From Sulfitobacter indolifex (lineage in GTDB: Bacteria; Pseudomonadota; Alphaproteobacteria; Rhodobacterales; Rhodobacteraceae): 64,000 bases of DNA. Positions 34,124 through 42,296 of the stretch are shown here, piece after piece. The position numbers were made by a program, and so were the translations under genes. Position 1 is the stretch's first letter; the number at the start of each line of letters is the position of its first letter. Below the pieces are notes generated by a model. That model saw only the letters and a list, made by a program, of their open reading frames with translations. It was not told the DNA's origin and searched no databases. Location of the stretch: NCBI RefSeq assembly GCF_022788655.1, contig NZ_CP084951.1:1488001-1552000 (forward strand), written 5' to 3'.

Positions 34124-34314
34124 ACATCCTGATTGTCTTGATACCTGTCTCCGTCTGCCTTGGCGCGGCAGGGCTTGCGGCCTGCCTGTGGACGTTGCGC
34201 CATGGTCAATACGATGACCTTGAAGGCGACGCCGCGCGCATTTTGTTAGAGAACGATATGCCCACTCAGGCGGAAGGTCTTCCGCCAGAGATGGACAAAG
34301 ATGAGATGCCATAA
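34120..34314 (+). CDS. ccoS: cbb3 oxidase maturation protein CcoS
   Basis: A 64-residue protein with one membrane segment at about 3-26 and a YDDLEGDAARIL motif typical of CcoS/FixS. It is needed for cofactor insertion into the oxidase. It overlaps the end of ccoI (ATGA) and closes the operon. Confidence 0.93.
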   Translation: MNILIVLIPVSVCLGAAGLAACLWTLRHGQYDDLEGDAARILLENDMPTQAEGLPPEMDKDEMP

Positions 34315-34412
34315 CGTTCGGACCAGGTGGCAATCCGCGCGTGGTCTACGCCGTCGGTGAAGTCGAGAAAACGCCTCTTAATCAGCAACCTGAGACGCCG
34401 CGATGTCGCACA

Positions 34413-35942
34413 TTAGTCTTGCAACAGGGCGCGGAACGCCTCGGCCAAATCCGCTTGCCTGTAGGGTTTGCGCAGTATGGCGAAAGCGTAATCTTCCTCC
34501 TTCCCCCGCAGTATGTTTTCGGAGAACCCCGAGGTGATCAATATCCGCAGATGCGGCATCTCTTGGGCGACCCGCGTGGCCAAGGCGTGACCAGAGAGGT
34601 CACCGGGCATCACCAAATCGGTAAAGACCACGTCAATATCGTCTCGCGACTTTAACGTTTCCCAAGCGGCATCGCCGGTTGTCGCTGTAACGCATTCAAA
34701 GCCCAAGGTTTTTAGCCGCGTTTCAGACAGCCGCAAGACCATCGGATCATCTTCAACCAAAAGCACGCGCAGGCCAGCGCCGATTCCGGCATGATGCTTA
34801 AGGTCGTCGCCCGGCGCGGGGTTTTGCCGGGCGGTGTCTACGAGGGCGGGGAAGTATAGGCTGATCGTCGTTCCTTTGCCCAGTTCGCTGTAAATCGCGA
34901 TATGCCCGCCGGATTGTTTGATAAACCCATAGACCATCGACAGGCCCAGTCCGGTCCCTTGACCAACGGGTTTGGTTGAGAAGAACGGCTCCATCGCCCG
35001 GGCGCGGGTTTCAGCAGTCATGCCTTCGCCCGTATCGGCGATCGACAGACGAATGTAGTTGCCCATGTCGATGCCAATTTCTTGCGCGACATAAGTGTCG
35101 TCCAATTGCATGTTCCGCGTCTCTAGGGTTATCTTTCCACCCGACGGCATGGCGTCTTGCGCGTTGAGCGCAATGTTCAAGACGGCAGTCTGAAGCTGGG
35201 TCGCGTCGACTTTGGCCTGCCACAGATCATCTGCAAAGGCAGTCTCGACCGTGATATGCGCCCCGATGGTCCGGTTTAACATCGCCACCGCCTTTGAGAC
35301 TTCGGCATTCAGATCAATGACTTCGGCATTTAATGTGCTTTTGCGGGCAAAGACCATAAGCCGAGAGGTCAGGTCTGCGCCAACCTCAGCCGCTTCCAGA
35401 GCGTCCGAAATCAGCGCGCCGCTTTTTGCAGCGGTCTCAGACATCTCTAAAAGCTCAAGATTGCCAATCACAACGGTCAGCAGATTGTTGAAGTCATGGG
35501 CAATGCCACCGGTCATCTGGCCGATGGCGTCCATTCTTTGCGAGCGGGCGGTTGCCTCTTCGGCGGCCTTTCTGCGGGAGAGATCATGCATGATGCCGAC
35601 GAAGGCGACCTCGCCAGAGATATCGGCGCGACCTACGGATAAATGCAGTGGGAAAACGCTGCCGTCGGCGCGGATGCCTTCTACATCGCGGCCCACGCCG
35701 ATGATCCGCTTCTCGCCGGTTTCAAGGTGGTGGCGCAGGAACCCGTCGTGCTGCACGGCCATCGCATGGGGCATGAGCATACGCACGTTTTGGCCCACCA
35801 ACACACCGACCGAATGGCCGAAAAGCATCGCTGCCGCCTTGTTCACGCGCAGGATATTGCCCGCGTGATCGGCCACAACCATCGCGTCAACGGCAGCATC
35901 CAAAAGGGCCAGCAGGACGGGGCTTTCATCGTTGATCTTCAT
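34413..35942 (-). CDS. FixL-like PAS hybrid histidine kinase with C-terminal receiver
   Basis: A 509-residue soluble protein. A PAS domain covers about 8-125, a HisKA/HATPase kinase about 135-370 (GGIAHDFNNLL with H149, LNIALNAQDAM, GTGLGLSMVYGFIKQ), and a receiver about 393-505 (LLVEDDPM, VVFTDLVMPG). The PAS has QHDGF with H65 and GVGRDVEGIRADGS with R85. These are spaced 20 apart, exactly like H200 and R220 of Bradyrhizobium FixL, the heme ligand and oxygen-sensing arginine. Heme binding is therefore plausible, but similar PAS domains without proven heme are common. No FixJ gene is adjacent. It lies leftward, convergent with ccoS, between oxidase and usp genes. Confidence 0.85.
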   Translation of the reverse strand: MKINDESPVLLALLDAAVDAMVVADHAGNILRVNKAAAMLFGHSVGVLVGQNVRMLMPHAMAVQHDGFLRHHLETGEKRIIGVGRDVEGIRADGSVFPLHLSVGRADISGEVAFVGIMHDLSRRKAAEEATARSQRMDAIGQMTGGIAHDFNNLLTVVIGNLELLEMSETAAKSGALISDALEAAEVGADLTSRLMVFARKSTLNAEVIDLNAEVSKAVAMLNRTIGAHITVETAFADDLWQAKVDATQLQTAVLNIALNAQDAMPSGGKITLETRNMQLDDTYVAQEIGIDMGNYIRLSIADTGEGMTAETRARAMEPFFSTKPVGQGTGLGLSMVYGFIKQSGGHIAIYSELGKGTTISLYFPALVDTARQNPAPGDDLKHHAGIGAGLRVLLVEDDPMVLRLSETRLKTLGFECVTATTGDAAWETLKSRDDIDVVFTDLVMPGDLSGHALATRVAQEMPHLRILITSGFSENILRGKEEDYAFAILRKPYRQADLAEAFRALLQD

Positions 35943-36091
35943 GCAAGGTTTCCGTCAGTGATGGGCGTGGAAAACAGCAAACACGCGCGGCCATATATGT
36001 GCAACCTATCCGATAGCGCGAAACAGGGCAGGGCTGCAATGTGCACCGGGGGAGCCTTAACCTCGCTGCTCCTTGCACACCCTCGACGCGC

Positions 36092-36505
36092 CTACCATTG
36101 GATTGCTTCCAGATAGTTCAGGAGATTGGCAAAATCGGTTTCCAGCACCTCTCCGTCAGCGCCGCCATTCGGGTAGACGTGGCGCAGCCCCACGGCCGAG
36201 AAGTCAGGCATGGGAGAGCTGGGGTCGTCTTTTTCCAGTTGCCCCATGACAAAGCGGCTGACGAATTCCCGGGGGAAATATCCATCATTGCGTTGTTTCA
36301 GCCCGGCCAAATCTGGCGGGACAACATCCAAGTGCAGTGAGGCAGGACCAGCCCCTTCGGCCCGCGCGCCGTGGCAGGCGGCACATTCCTTTGCATAGAC
36401 ACGCTGGCCTTCGCGTACCCTATCGGCATCCTCCGCCGGGCCGTCTGAACAGGCGGAGAGAAGGGCGCCGGAAAGTCCGACGAGGGCGATGAAGCGAAAG
36501 CGCAT
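36092..36505 (-). CDS. Mono-heme cytochrome c lipoprotein
   Basis: A 137-residue protein. The N-terminal signal ends in the lipobox LSAC (about residues 16-19), so it is probably a lipid-anchored periplasmic cytochrome. One heme site CAACH follows at about 41-45 (YAKECAACHGARAEG), and MPDF may hold the axial methionine. It could carry electrons near the cbb3 oxidase. It lies 42 bases downstream of usp, same strand, so it probably shares the FnrL-controlled transcript. The start at 36505 gives a normal signal peptide; longer frames do not. Confidence 0.85.
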   Translation of the reverse strand: MRFRFIALVGLSGALLSACSDGPAEDADRVREGQRVYAKECAACHGARAEGAGPASLHLDVVPPDLAGLKQRNDGYFPREFVSRFVMGQLEKDDPSSPMPDFSAVGLRHVYPNGGADGEVLETDFANLLNYLEAIQW

Positions 36506-36546
36506 AACGGGGTCTACCTTTGGATCAGGGGGCGTCATTCGGAGAA

Positions 36547-37401
36547 TTAGTGAGACAAAAGGACAGCGCATGTATCTTGCTCGATCAGCGTCCGCGTGGT
36601 GCCGCCAAAGACCATTTCACGCAAGCGGGAGTGGTCATAGGCGCCCATAACGATCAGGTCTGCCCCGGCCTCTTTGGCGCGTTTCATAATGGCCACCCCG
36701 ATTTCCTGCCCACCGCTTGAATATTGCTGAACCGCGACGCGGCATCCTTGATGGGACAGCCACGCCGCCACGTCTGTGCCGGGGTTCTCGCCGTCATCGG
36801 AGGACGTCGAGACCGGATCAAAAAGCGCCACAGTAACCTCTCGTGCCCCGCGCAATATTGGCAACGCGGCGCGGAGCGCCCGGGCGGCTGGAATACCTGC
36901 TTTCCACGCAACAAAGACTGACTGAGGAGATAGGGCTGCTTCGACCTTTGTGGCATTCAGCACCACGGGCGCGGCAGAATCGAACAGGGCCGCGTGCATG
37001 ATGTCGTCGAACAAGCGCTCGTCCTTGCGAAGATCGTCCCCCATAACAAGTGCATCGCAAGTCAGCCCCGCCCGCGCCACTGCATTTCGAAGGCCTGAAA
37101 CCTCGCCACAAACCGCGCGCACATCTGCGCTCGTGCCTTGGTCAGCAAGGTATTGAGACATCTTCTCGCGCCGCACATCAAGGGCTTCGCGTGCCGCGTC
37201 CACATCCGCTTGCCAACCTGTTGGCAGAGAATAGGAACTCAGCTCTCCGATGCCGATGGAATAAACCGGAACAGGGGGGACTTCGCTCAACAGCAAAACG
37301 ATAAGATGTGCGCTATGTGCTTGTGCCACCTGGCTGATCGGTCCCAGTTGATTTGGCTGGGCATCGACCCCAAGAACGACGGTGAGTGTTAAATTCTGCA
37401 T
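36547..37401 (-). CDS. Tandem-domain universal stress protein
   Basis: A 284-residue cytoplasmic protein made of two UspA-like domains (about 1-145 and 150-284). The second keeps the ATP-binding pattern in LIVMGAYDHSRLREMVFGG; the first has a weaker version (ALVMGDDLRKDERLFDDI). The ATG at 37401 follows AAGGAG by 8 bases; the frame is open 23 codons further but that stretch overlaps the promoter. A perfect FnrL box lies 55 bases upstream, so it should be induced at low oxygen together with the oxidase. Confidence 0.88.
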   Translation of the reverse strand: MQNLTLTVVLGVDAQPNQLGPISQVAQAHSAHLIVLLLSEVPPVPVYSIGIGELSSYSLPTGWQADVDAAREALDVRREKMSQYLADQGTSADVRAVCGEVSGLRNAVARAGLTCDALVMGDDLRKDERLFDDIMHAALFDSAAPVVLNATKVEAALSPQSVFVAWKAGIPAARALRAALPILRGAREVTVALFDPVSTSSDDGENPGTDVAAWLSHQGCRVAVQQYSSGGQEIGVAIMKRAKEAGADLIVMGAYDHSRLREMVFGGTTRTLIEQDTCAVLLSH

Positions 37402-37418
37402 TGCGGCGCTCCTTGTGT

Positions 37419-37442
37419 GGCCACGTTCAGCATGACGTGGCC
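37419..37442. promoter_or_regulatory. 8-8-8 dyad in the usp leader
   Basis: GGCCACGT and ACGTGGCC form a perfect 8-bp inverted repeat with an 8-base loop, between the FnrL box and the usp ribosome site. It could be an RNA hairpin in the leader or an extra operator overlapping the predicted start of transcription. Confidence 0.5.
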
Positions 37443-37456
37443 GTGGGGCAGCAGCA

Positions 37457-37470
37457 TTGATCTGGATCAA
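37457..37470 (-). promoter_or_regulatory. FnrL-type box before usp
   Basis: A perfect TTGAT-N4-ATCAA site, 55 bases before the usp start on the minus strand, matching the ccoN and ccoG sites in sequence and spacing. Confidence 0.85.
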
Positions 37471-37819
37471 CTAAAAACGCGCAGGTCATCGCGCTGCTAG
37501 AGATGTTGGCTCGCTAAAACCGTGTGCATGGCGCCGCCACGATGGGTTCCACTCTACCTTAACGGAAAACGCCGAAGGTGGCGGTTGTGCTCGCCAATAG
37601 GACGGACGATATGATAGGTTTGCATTCTATGCACAGTGGCCAGACCGGCTAAGGTAGGACGAAAGCTGAGATATTTGCATTGGGCGGTAGCACTTTGCCG
37701 TAAGAGAACCGCGGAACTCATGCCGTCGGCCCCGCCCGCAAATGCTGCCTCTTTGCGCCGGTTTAGAACCACGGTATAGGAATGCCGTCTATGTTTTTTC
37801 GGACCGAATGGAGAGCAGG

Positions 37820-38626
37820 ATGTCTACAGTTGAACGTTGTGCCGTCAACACCACCGGGTCTGGCGACGAGGCTATCGTATTTTTGCACGGCTACGGTTGT
37901 GACAGTGGCATGTGGCGCAAGGTGGCCCCAGTTTTTGCGAAGGATTCCCGTGTCGTTACCTATGATCTCATGGGGTACGGGAAGTCTGAAACGACGCATT
38001 ATGACATGGCCCGCTATGCCACATTGGATGGTCATGCGGATGACTTGATCGCGATATTGGATGAACTTCAATTGAAGGACGTCGTTGCCGTCGGCCACTC
38101 TGTAAGCGCGATGACAATCGGGCTCGCCGCCACACGTCGCCCGGATTTGATAGGGAAACTGGCTATGATTTGCCCGTCACCCAGTTATGCTAACGATAAC
38201 TCCTATGTCGGCGGCTTCGAGCGGAGCGATCTTGTTGGGCTGCTGAATGTTCTCGATGTAAATTATTTGGGGTGGGCGCAAGAGATGGCGCCGCAGATTA
38301 TGGGGGCAGCAGACCGTCCAGAACTCGGCCATGAATTGACAGATAGCTTTTGCCAAACGGATCCGGATATCGCGAAACATTTTGCAAGGGTTACGTTTCT
38401 CAGCGACCATCGTAACGACGTGAGGGCGATTGCACAGCCTACCTTGGTATTGCAATGCAAAGACGATATTCTGGTGCCACCCTCTGTCTGGACTTGGTTG
38501 ACAGAAAATATGCAGGATGTGGAGTTGACGGTGCTGGACGCAACGGGTCACTGCCCACACATGAGCTATCCAGAAGAGACAATAAAGGTGCTTGCTGACT
38601 TTGTGCGGCCGCGCATCAATATATGA
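37820..38626 (+). CDS. RsbQ/KAI2-like alpha/beta hydrolase
   Basis: A 268-residue cytoplasmic alpha/beta hydrolase. FLHGYGCDSGMW forms the oxyanion region, AVGHSVSAMTI holds nucleophile S94, KDDILVP holds the acid (about D216), and ATGHCPHMSYPEET holds H244. This set and length match Bacillus RsbQ and the plant receptors KAI2/D14. RsbQ works with a PAS-containing partner to activate stress signalling. Here the stop overlaps the start of a PAS-PAS histidine kinase gene (ATGA), so the pair is translationally coupled. The ATG at 37820 follows GGAGAG and gives the usual N-terminus. The ligand is unknown. Confidence 0.9.
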   Translation: MSTVERCAVNTTGSGDEAIVFLHGYGCDSGMWRKVAPVFAKDSRVVTYDLMGYGKSETTHYDMARYATLDGHADDLIAILDELQLKDVVAVGHSVSAMTIGLAATRRPDLIGKLAMICPSPSYANDNSYVGGFERSDLVGLLNVLDVNYLGWAQEMAPQIMGAADRPELGHELTDSFCQTDPDIAKHFARVTFLSDHRNDVRAIAQPTLVLQCKDDILVPPSVWTWLTENMQDVELTVLDATGHCPHMSYPEETIKVLADFVRPRINI

Positions 38627-39978
38627 GCGATAGTTCCGAATGTCTGACGGATTTTGACCAATGGCCTTGCGGTCTTGCGGTCATGGACGCGTCGGGTCAA
38701 CTTGAAAAAACGAATGCTTTCCTTCGGCAGTGGCTGGGTATGGATGCTGCTGAGCAGGGCAGTGGCGTTCGCTTCGTGGATATTTTGTCGCGGGCGGGTC
38801 GCATTTATTTCGAAACGCATCTGCGCCCACTTCTGCTCGTGAACGGTCACTTTTCTGAAGTATCTCTTGAGCTTGAACGCCCTGACGGCACGCGCGTGGC
38901 TGTTTTCATGAATGGGCGTGCGACCTTGTCAAAGGGTCGCATGGTGAGTGCCCAGTTCAGCATGTTCCGCAATGAGCAACGCCAAGCGTTTGAACATGAA
39001 CTGGTGGCAAAGCGGCGCGAAAGTGAAGCGTTCAAAGTGCTCGTCGGATCGTCACCCTATGCCATCATGTCGGTGCGCATGGACGGGACCATTCGCGCAT
39101 GGAATCCTGCTGCCGAGCAATTGTTCGGCTACTCCGAAGCAGAAGTCATCGGACAGAAATTTGACGAGATTTTGGTGCCGCCAGATGATCGGAAAGGTCT
39201 CGGGGACGATTTGCGGCGCATTACCTCTGGCGAGACTGTGAGAAGTGAGACGGAGAGGCTCCATAAGGATGGTCACCGGGTGCAGGTGGAACGAAGCATT
39301 GCAGCCATTCATGATGTGACCCAAGAGTATAGTGGCTTTGTCGCAACCTACAGCGACATCAGTGCACGCAAGGCATCTGAGGCTCATATTCAAACCCTAT
39401 TGCAAGAAGTTAATCACCGATCCAAAAACCTGATTGCGGTCGTACAAGTTATCGCCCGGCAGACAGCGCGCATGTACGAAGGATCAGAGTTTTTTTCAGC
39501 GTTTAGCAAGCGTTTGGCCAGTTTGACGTCAAATCAAGATACCCTGCTTAATAGTCGGGGAAACCATGCTGATTTAGAAACGCTGGCCCGATCCCAATTC
39601 GCACATCTAGTTACCCCCGAAGACCCTCGTATAACGGTAAGTGGTCCGACTGTTCAGATGAACGAGGCTACATCCCAAGCTATAGGTATGGCACTTTTTG
39701 AGTTGGCAACAAACGCTGCCAAATATGGCGGGTTATCCAAGGATACTGGCTCGGTCACTCTGTCTTGGGTGGTTGCGCAAGGACCGGACCCGAAACTCGA
39801 AATTTCTTGGGTTGAATCAGGTGGACCGCCGGTTTCTGCACCGGAAAGAATGGGCTTTGGTTCTCAAGTGACCGGCCCTATTCTCCAAGGAATTACGTCA
39901 GGAGAAACACAGCGTGAATTCCACCCAGACGGATTTCGCTGGTTTTTCAGCGCACCTCTCGTAAAGATGACAGAGTAG
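38623..39978 (+). CDS. PAS-PAS sensor histidine kinase of the HWE/HisKA_2 type
   Basis: A 451-residue soluble kinase. The first PAS-like domain (about 10-118) has the RAGRIYFETHLRPLL and LELERPDGTRVAVFMN pattern that I associate with partners of RsbQ-like hydrolases. The second PAS (about 133-250) is standard. The kinase core has LLQEVNHRSKNLIAVVQVIA with H265, the N-box ELATNAAKYGGL, and the WVE motif in ISWVESGGPP. The histidine normally before E-L in the HWE N-box is F here. No membrane segment and no response regulator gene adjoin. The kinase presumably signals that the hydrolase has met its ligand, possibly into the general stress response. Confidence 0.88.
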   Translation: MSDSSECLTDFDQWPCGLAVMDASGQLEKTNAFLRQWLGMDAAEQGSGVRFVDILSRAGRIYFETHLRPLLLVNGHFSEVSLELERPDGTRVAVFMNGRATLSKGRMVSAQFSMFRNEQRQAFEHELVAKRRESEAFKVLVGSSPYAIMSVRMDGTIRAWNPAAEQLFGYSEAEVIGQKFDEILVPPDDRKGLGDDLRRITSGETVRSETERLHKDGHRVQVERSIAAIHDVTQEYSGFVATYSDISARKASEAHIQTLLQEVNHRSKNLIAVVQVIARQTARMYEGSEFFSAFSKRLASLTSNQDTLLNSRGNHADLETLARSQFAHLVTPEDPRITVSGPTVQMNEATSQAIGMALFELATNAAKYGGLSKDTGSVTLSWVVAQGPDPKLEISWVESGGPPVSAPERMGFGSQVTGPILQGITSGETQREFHPDGFRWFFSAPLVKMTE

Positions 39979-40030
39979 AAGTTACTGAGTAAGTTTTTAA
40001 ACTTCTGCATGATAGTCCTTCTCGGCTCCA

Positions 40031-40058
40031 AGCTCCGCCCAGCGGGGCTTTGTCGTTT
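40031..40058 (+). terminator. Terminator after the hydrolase-kinase operon
   Basis: AGCTCCGC pairs with GCGGGGCT (one G-T pair, loop CCA), followed by TTGTCGTTTT. Confidence 0.65.
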
Positions 40059-40204
40059 TGAACCATCCCAATTCGCGCGCCTTGGCGTAATTGGCGCAGT
40101 CGGGTGGGCAGAGAAGTCGTCAAGCTAAGCCGAAATTGGGCATTATCATCGGTATCTGCCCATCTGGGCGGATTGCACAATACTACATAATTTCAGGAGT
40201 ATAG

Positions 40205-40294
40205 TGGCGGAGAGACAGGGATTCGAACCCTGGGAACCCGTGAAGGCTCAACGGTTTTCGAGACCGCCCCGTTCGACCACTCCGGCACCTCTCC
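40205..40294 (-). tRNA. tRNA-Ser(CGA)
   Basis: A 90-base class II tRNA on the minus strand. The acceptor stem is GGAGAGG at the 5' end, paired with the 3' stem before GCCA, and CCA is encoded (40205-40207). The anticodon loop reads CTCGAAA with anticodon CGA for UCG codons. A long variable arm and the TTCGAATCC T-loop complete the fold. Confidence 0.95.
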
Positions 40295-40439
40295 GCGGGG
40301 GTCTGGGTGGCCCGTTTAGTCGCGTTTTCTGGCAGTGGCAAGAGGGGTTTTGCGCATCAAGGGAAAGTTAGGGGTTTTTCATTGCGCCGGGGCATGGAAG
40401 GCCTAAGTTCAAAGGGAGTATTCTTCGAAAGGACAGCTC

Positions 40440-41282
40440 ATGTTCCGTCAAAATCGTTCAATCGCTGCTCCGTTGCTCATGGCATTCGTCGTGTTGGTTG
40501 CACTTGCCCTCCCGCTGCGCGCAGCAGAGCGCGGAGCGTTGGAGCGCTTTTTGGAGGTGACCGGTTTTGACGTCGCGTTGGACAGCATCCGGCTTTCTGC
40601 CGATTCTGCCCCTGAAATGCTGGGGCTGCAGACCGAGGACTTCGGTTCGGAATGGTCTCGTTTGGTGCAGGACGTGTTTGATACCGACCTGATGCACGGT
40701 ATGGCCATGGATATTCTGGCCGAAACATTAAGCGACGATCAACTGGAGCACGCGGCTGATTTTTACGCCAGCGATCTTGGCAAGCGTTTGGTCGAAGTTG
40801 AGAACAAAGCGCATATGACCGAGGATGACGGATTAAAGGCTGAAAGCGGTGCCGCGATTATCGCAGGGCTCGCAGGAATCGAGTCCCCGCGGTTGGAGAC
40901 TTTGCGGCGGCTCAACGTGGCGAGCGATGTCGAAGAAATCTCGGTCCGGGCCATACAGGAGGTGCAGATACGGTTCCTTCTTGCAGCTGCCGGGGCCGGG
41001 GTCATCGAGTTGCAGATGGAAGAGCCGGATCTGCGTGAGGCGATGCGCGCACAGGCAGATGAATTGGGCGCCCAAATTGCCGAAAATGCGCTGGCCAATG
41101 GCGCTTATACCTACCAATCCTTTTCGGATGATGACCTTGAAGCCTATGCCGAAGCGCTGGAGCATCCGAAAATGCAGCAGGTCTATACGCTGATGAATGC
41201 CGTTCAATATGAGATCATGGCCAATCGTTTTGAGGCTGTGGCCGCCCGTTTGGCCGCCATGCAGCCCAGTCAGGACCTTTAA
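40440..41282 (+). CDS. DUF2059 domain protein, exported (first copy)
   Basis: A 280-residue protein with a signal peptide (about residues 1-29, ending LRAAE). Two helical repeats of the DUF2059 kind are visible: SDDQLEHAADFYASDLGKRLVEVE at about 98-121 and SDDDLEAYAEALEHPKMQQVYTLM near 222-245. These proteins are periplasmic and of unknown function. The ATG at 40440 follows GAAAGGA. The stop overlaps the start of a second, related gene by one base. Confidence 0.8.
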   Translation: MFRQNRSIAAPLLMAFVVLVALALPLRAAERGALERFLEVTGFDVALDSIRLSADSAPEMLGLQTEDFGSEWSRLVQDVFDTDLMHGMAMDILAETLSDDQLEHAADFYASDLGKRLVEVENKAHMTEDDGLKAESGAAIIAGLAGIESPRLETLRRLNVASDVEEISVRAIQEVQIRFLLAAAGAGVIELQMEEPDLREAMRAQADELGAQIAENALANGAYTYQSFSDDDLEAYAEALEHPKMQQVYTLMNAVQYEIMANRFEAVAARLAAMQPSQDL

Positions 41283-42091
41283 TGCGCGCGTGGTTCTTCG
41301 CGCCCGTTTTGTGGCTTTTGACGTTGCCCGCTTGGGCAGATGCGCGAATGACCGTGCTTGTCGATCTATTGGAGCTTCGGCAAGCGGCGGCGATTCTTAG
41401 TGACGAGGGGCGTGCCCACGCGGATGCGTTGAACCAAGACATGTTGGGCGGGCAGGGCGGTCCGGGCTGGCAGATGCAGGTCGATCGCATTCACGATGCA
41501 GACCGGATGGTCGAGATGGTCCGCCGCGCGCTCGAAGAAACGATGCAGCCCGCCGAGGTAGAAAGCGCGATCGCCTTTTACGCATCGGACTTGGGCGGTC
41601 GGATCATCGCTCTTGAGAACGCCGCCCGCGCCGCCATCTCTGAGCGTGAAGTTGAGCAGATCGCCCGGGCCAACTACGGCGTGCTGGCAGGCGATGATGA
41701 TCCCCGAATTAAGCTGGTTGGCCGATTGATCGATGCAGCCGACATGGTCGACCGTAACGTAAGCACGGCCTTGAACAGCAATTTTCAGTTCCTGCGCGGA
41801 ATGCGCGATGGTGGCGCTTTGGAGGACAGCGATGAAGAGCTGCTGGCCGATATTGGCGCCGATCTGGACGCGGTGACCGAAGATACCTCTGTCTGGGTGT
41901 ACGCCTATATGTTGCTGGCCTATTATCCACTGGATGACGCCGAGGTTGCGCGTTATGCCACCTTTGCCGAAACAAGTGCGGGACGCGCGTTGAACCGCGC
42001 GTTGTTCGATGGTTTTGGCCGAGCATATGAGGATACTTCCTATGCCTTGGGCCGGACGGTGGCGTTAAATATGGTGGCTGAAGACCTTTGA
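41282..42091 (+). CDS. DUF2059-like exported protein (second copy)
   Basis: A 269-residue paralogue of the preceding gene with a short signal peptide (cleavage near PAWADA, residue 19-20). The repeated motif is present as VESAIAFYASDLGGRIIALENAA and DDAEVARYATFAETSAGRALNRAL. It is co-translated with the first copy (TAATG overlap). Function unknown; the pair may form a complex in the periplasm. Confidence 0.75.
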   Translation: MRAWFFAPVLWLLTLPAWADARMTVLVDLLELRQAAAILSDEGRAHADALNQDMLGGQGGPGWQMQVDRIHDADRMVEMVRRALEETMQPAEVESAIAFYASDLGGRIIALENAARAAISEREVEQIARANYGVLAGDDDPRIKLVGRLIDAADMVDRNVSTALNSNFQFLRGMRDGGALEDSDEELLADIGADLDAVTEDTSVWVYAYMLLAYYPLDDAEVARYATFAETSAGRALNRALFDGFGRAYEDTSYALGRTVALNMVAEDL

Positions 42092-42123
42092 CAGTCGTCT
42101 TGCCGCTGAGCCCGAAAACCTGC

Positions 42124-42152
42124 TTGACTTAAGCCCCCATTCCGAAGATAAG
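42124..42152 (+). promoter_or_regulatory. Candidate sigma-70 promoter of rplU-rpmA
   Basis: TTGACT at 42124-42129 and GATAAG at 42147-42152 are separated by 17 bases. It would give a leader of about 135 bases before rplU, which includes a CGCCC/GGGCG hairpin near 42201. Confidence 0.5.
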
Positions 42153-42296
42153 CCCGCATCCCGGCGGGTAATCCGTCTTAGGGATTGATTTTTAATGACG
42201 CCCCATGGGCGCGCTGTTCGAGGCGGATTGGCTAGAAGGCCATTCCACAACACCCACCGGGGGCCACAGAACGCGGATGACAGAAAAGGAAGACGC

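Larger units (their letters stand above)
37402..37819. other. 418-base divergent interval between usp and the RsbQ-like gene
   Basis: The left 70 bases hold the usp promoter elements. The rest (about 37475-37800) must carry the promoter of the hydrolase-kinase operon. A leftward frame at 37554-37772 has no ribosome site or recognisable family and is not called. Confidence 0.5.
39979..40439. other. 461-base interval around the tRNA gene
   Basis: It contains the kinase terminator, tRNA-Ser on the minus strand and the promoter of the first DUF2059 gene (about 40300-40430). I see no repeat or attachment-site duplication next to the tRNA that would mark an integrated element. Confidence 0.55.

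Noticed and set aside
37554..37772. Leftward 72-codon ORF in the usp-hydrolase interval
   Set aside because: No ribosome site, no family likeness and it lies where the hydrolase promoter should be.
40205..40294. tRNA-Ser as an integration site for a mobile element
   Set aside because: No integrase, no repeated tRNA 3' end and no change in gene character on either side.
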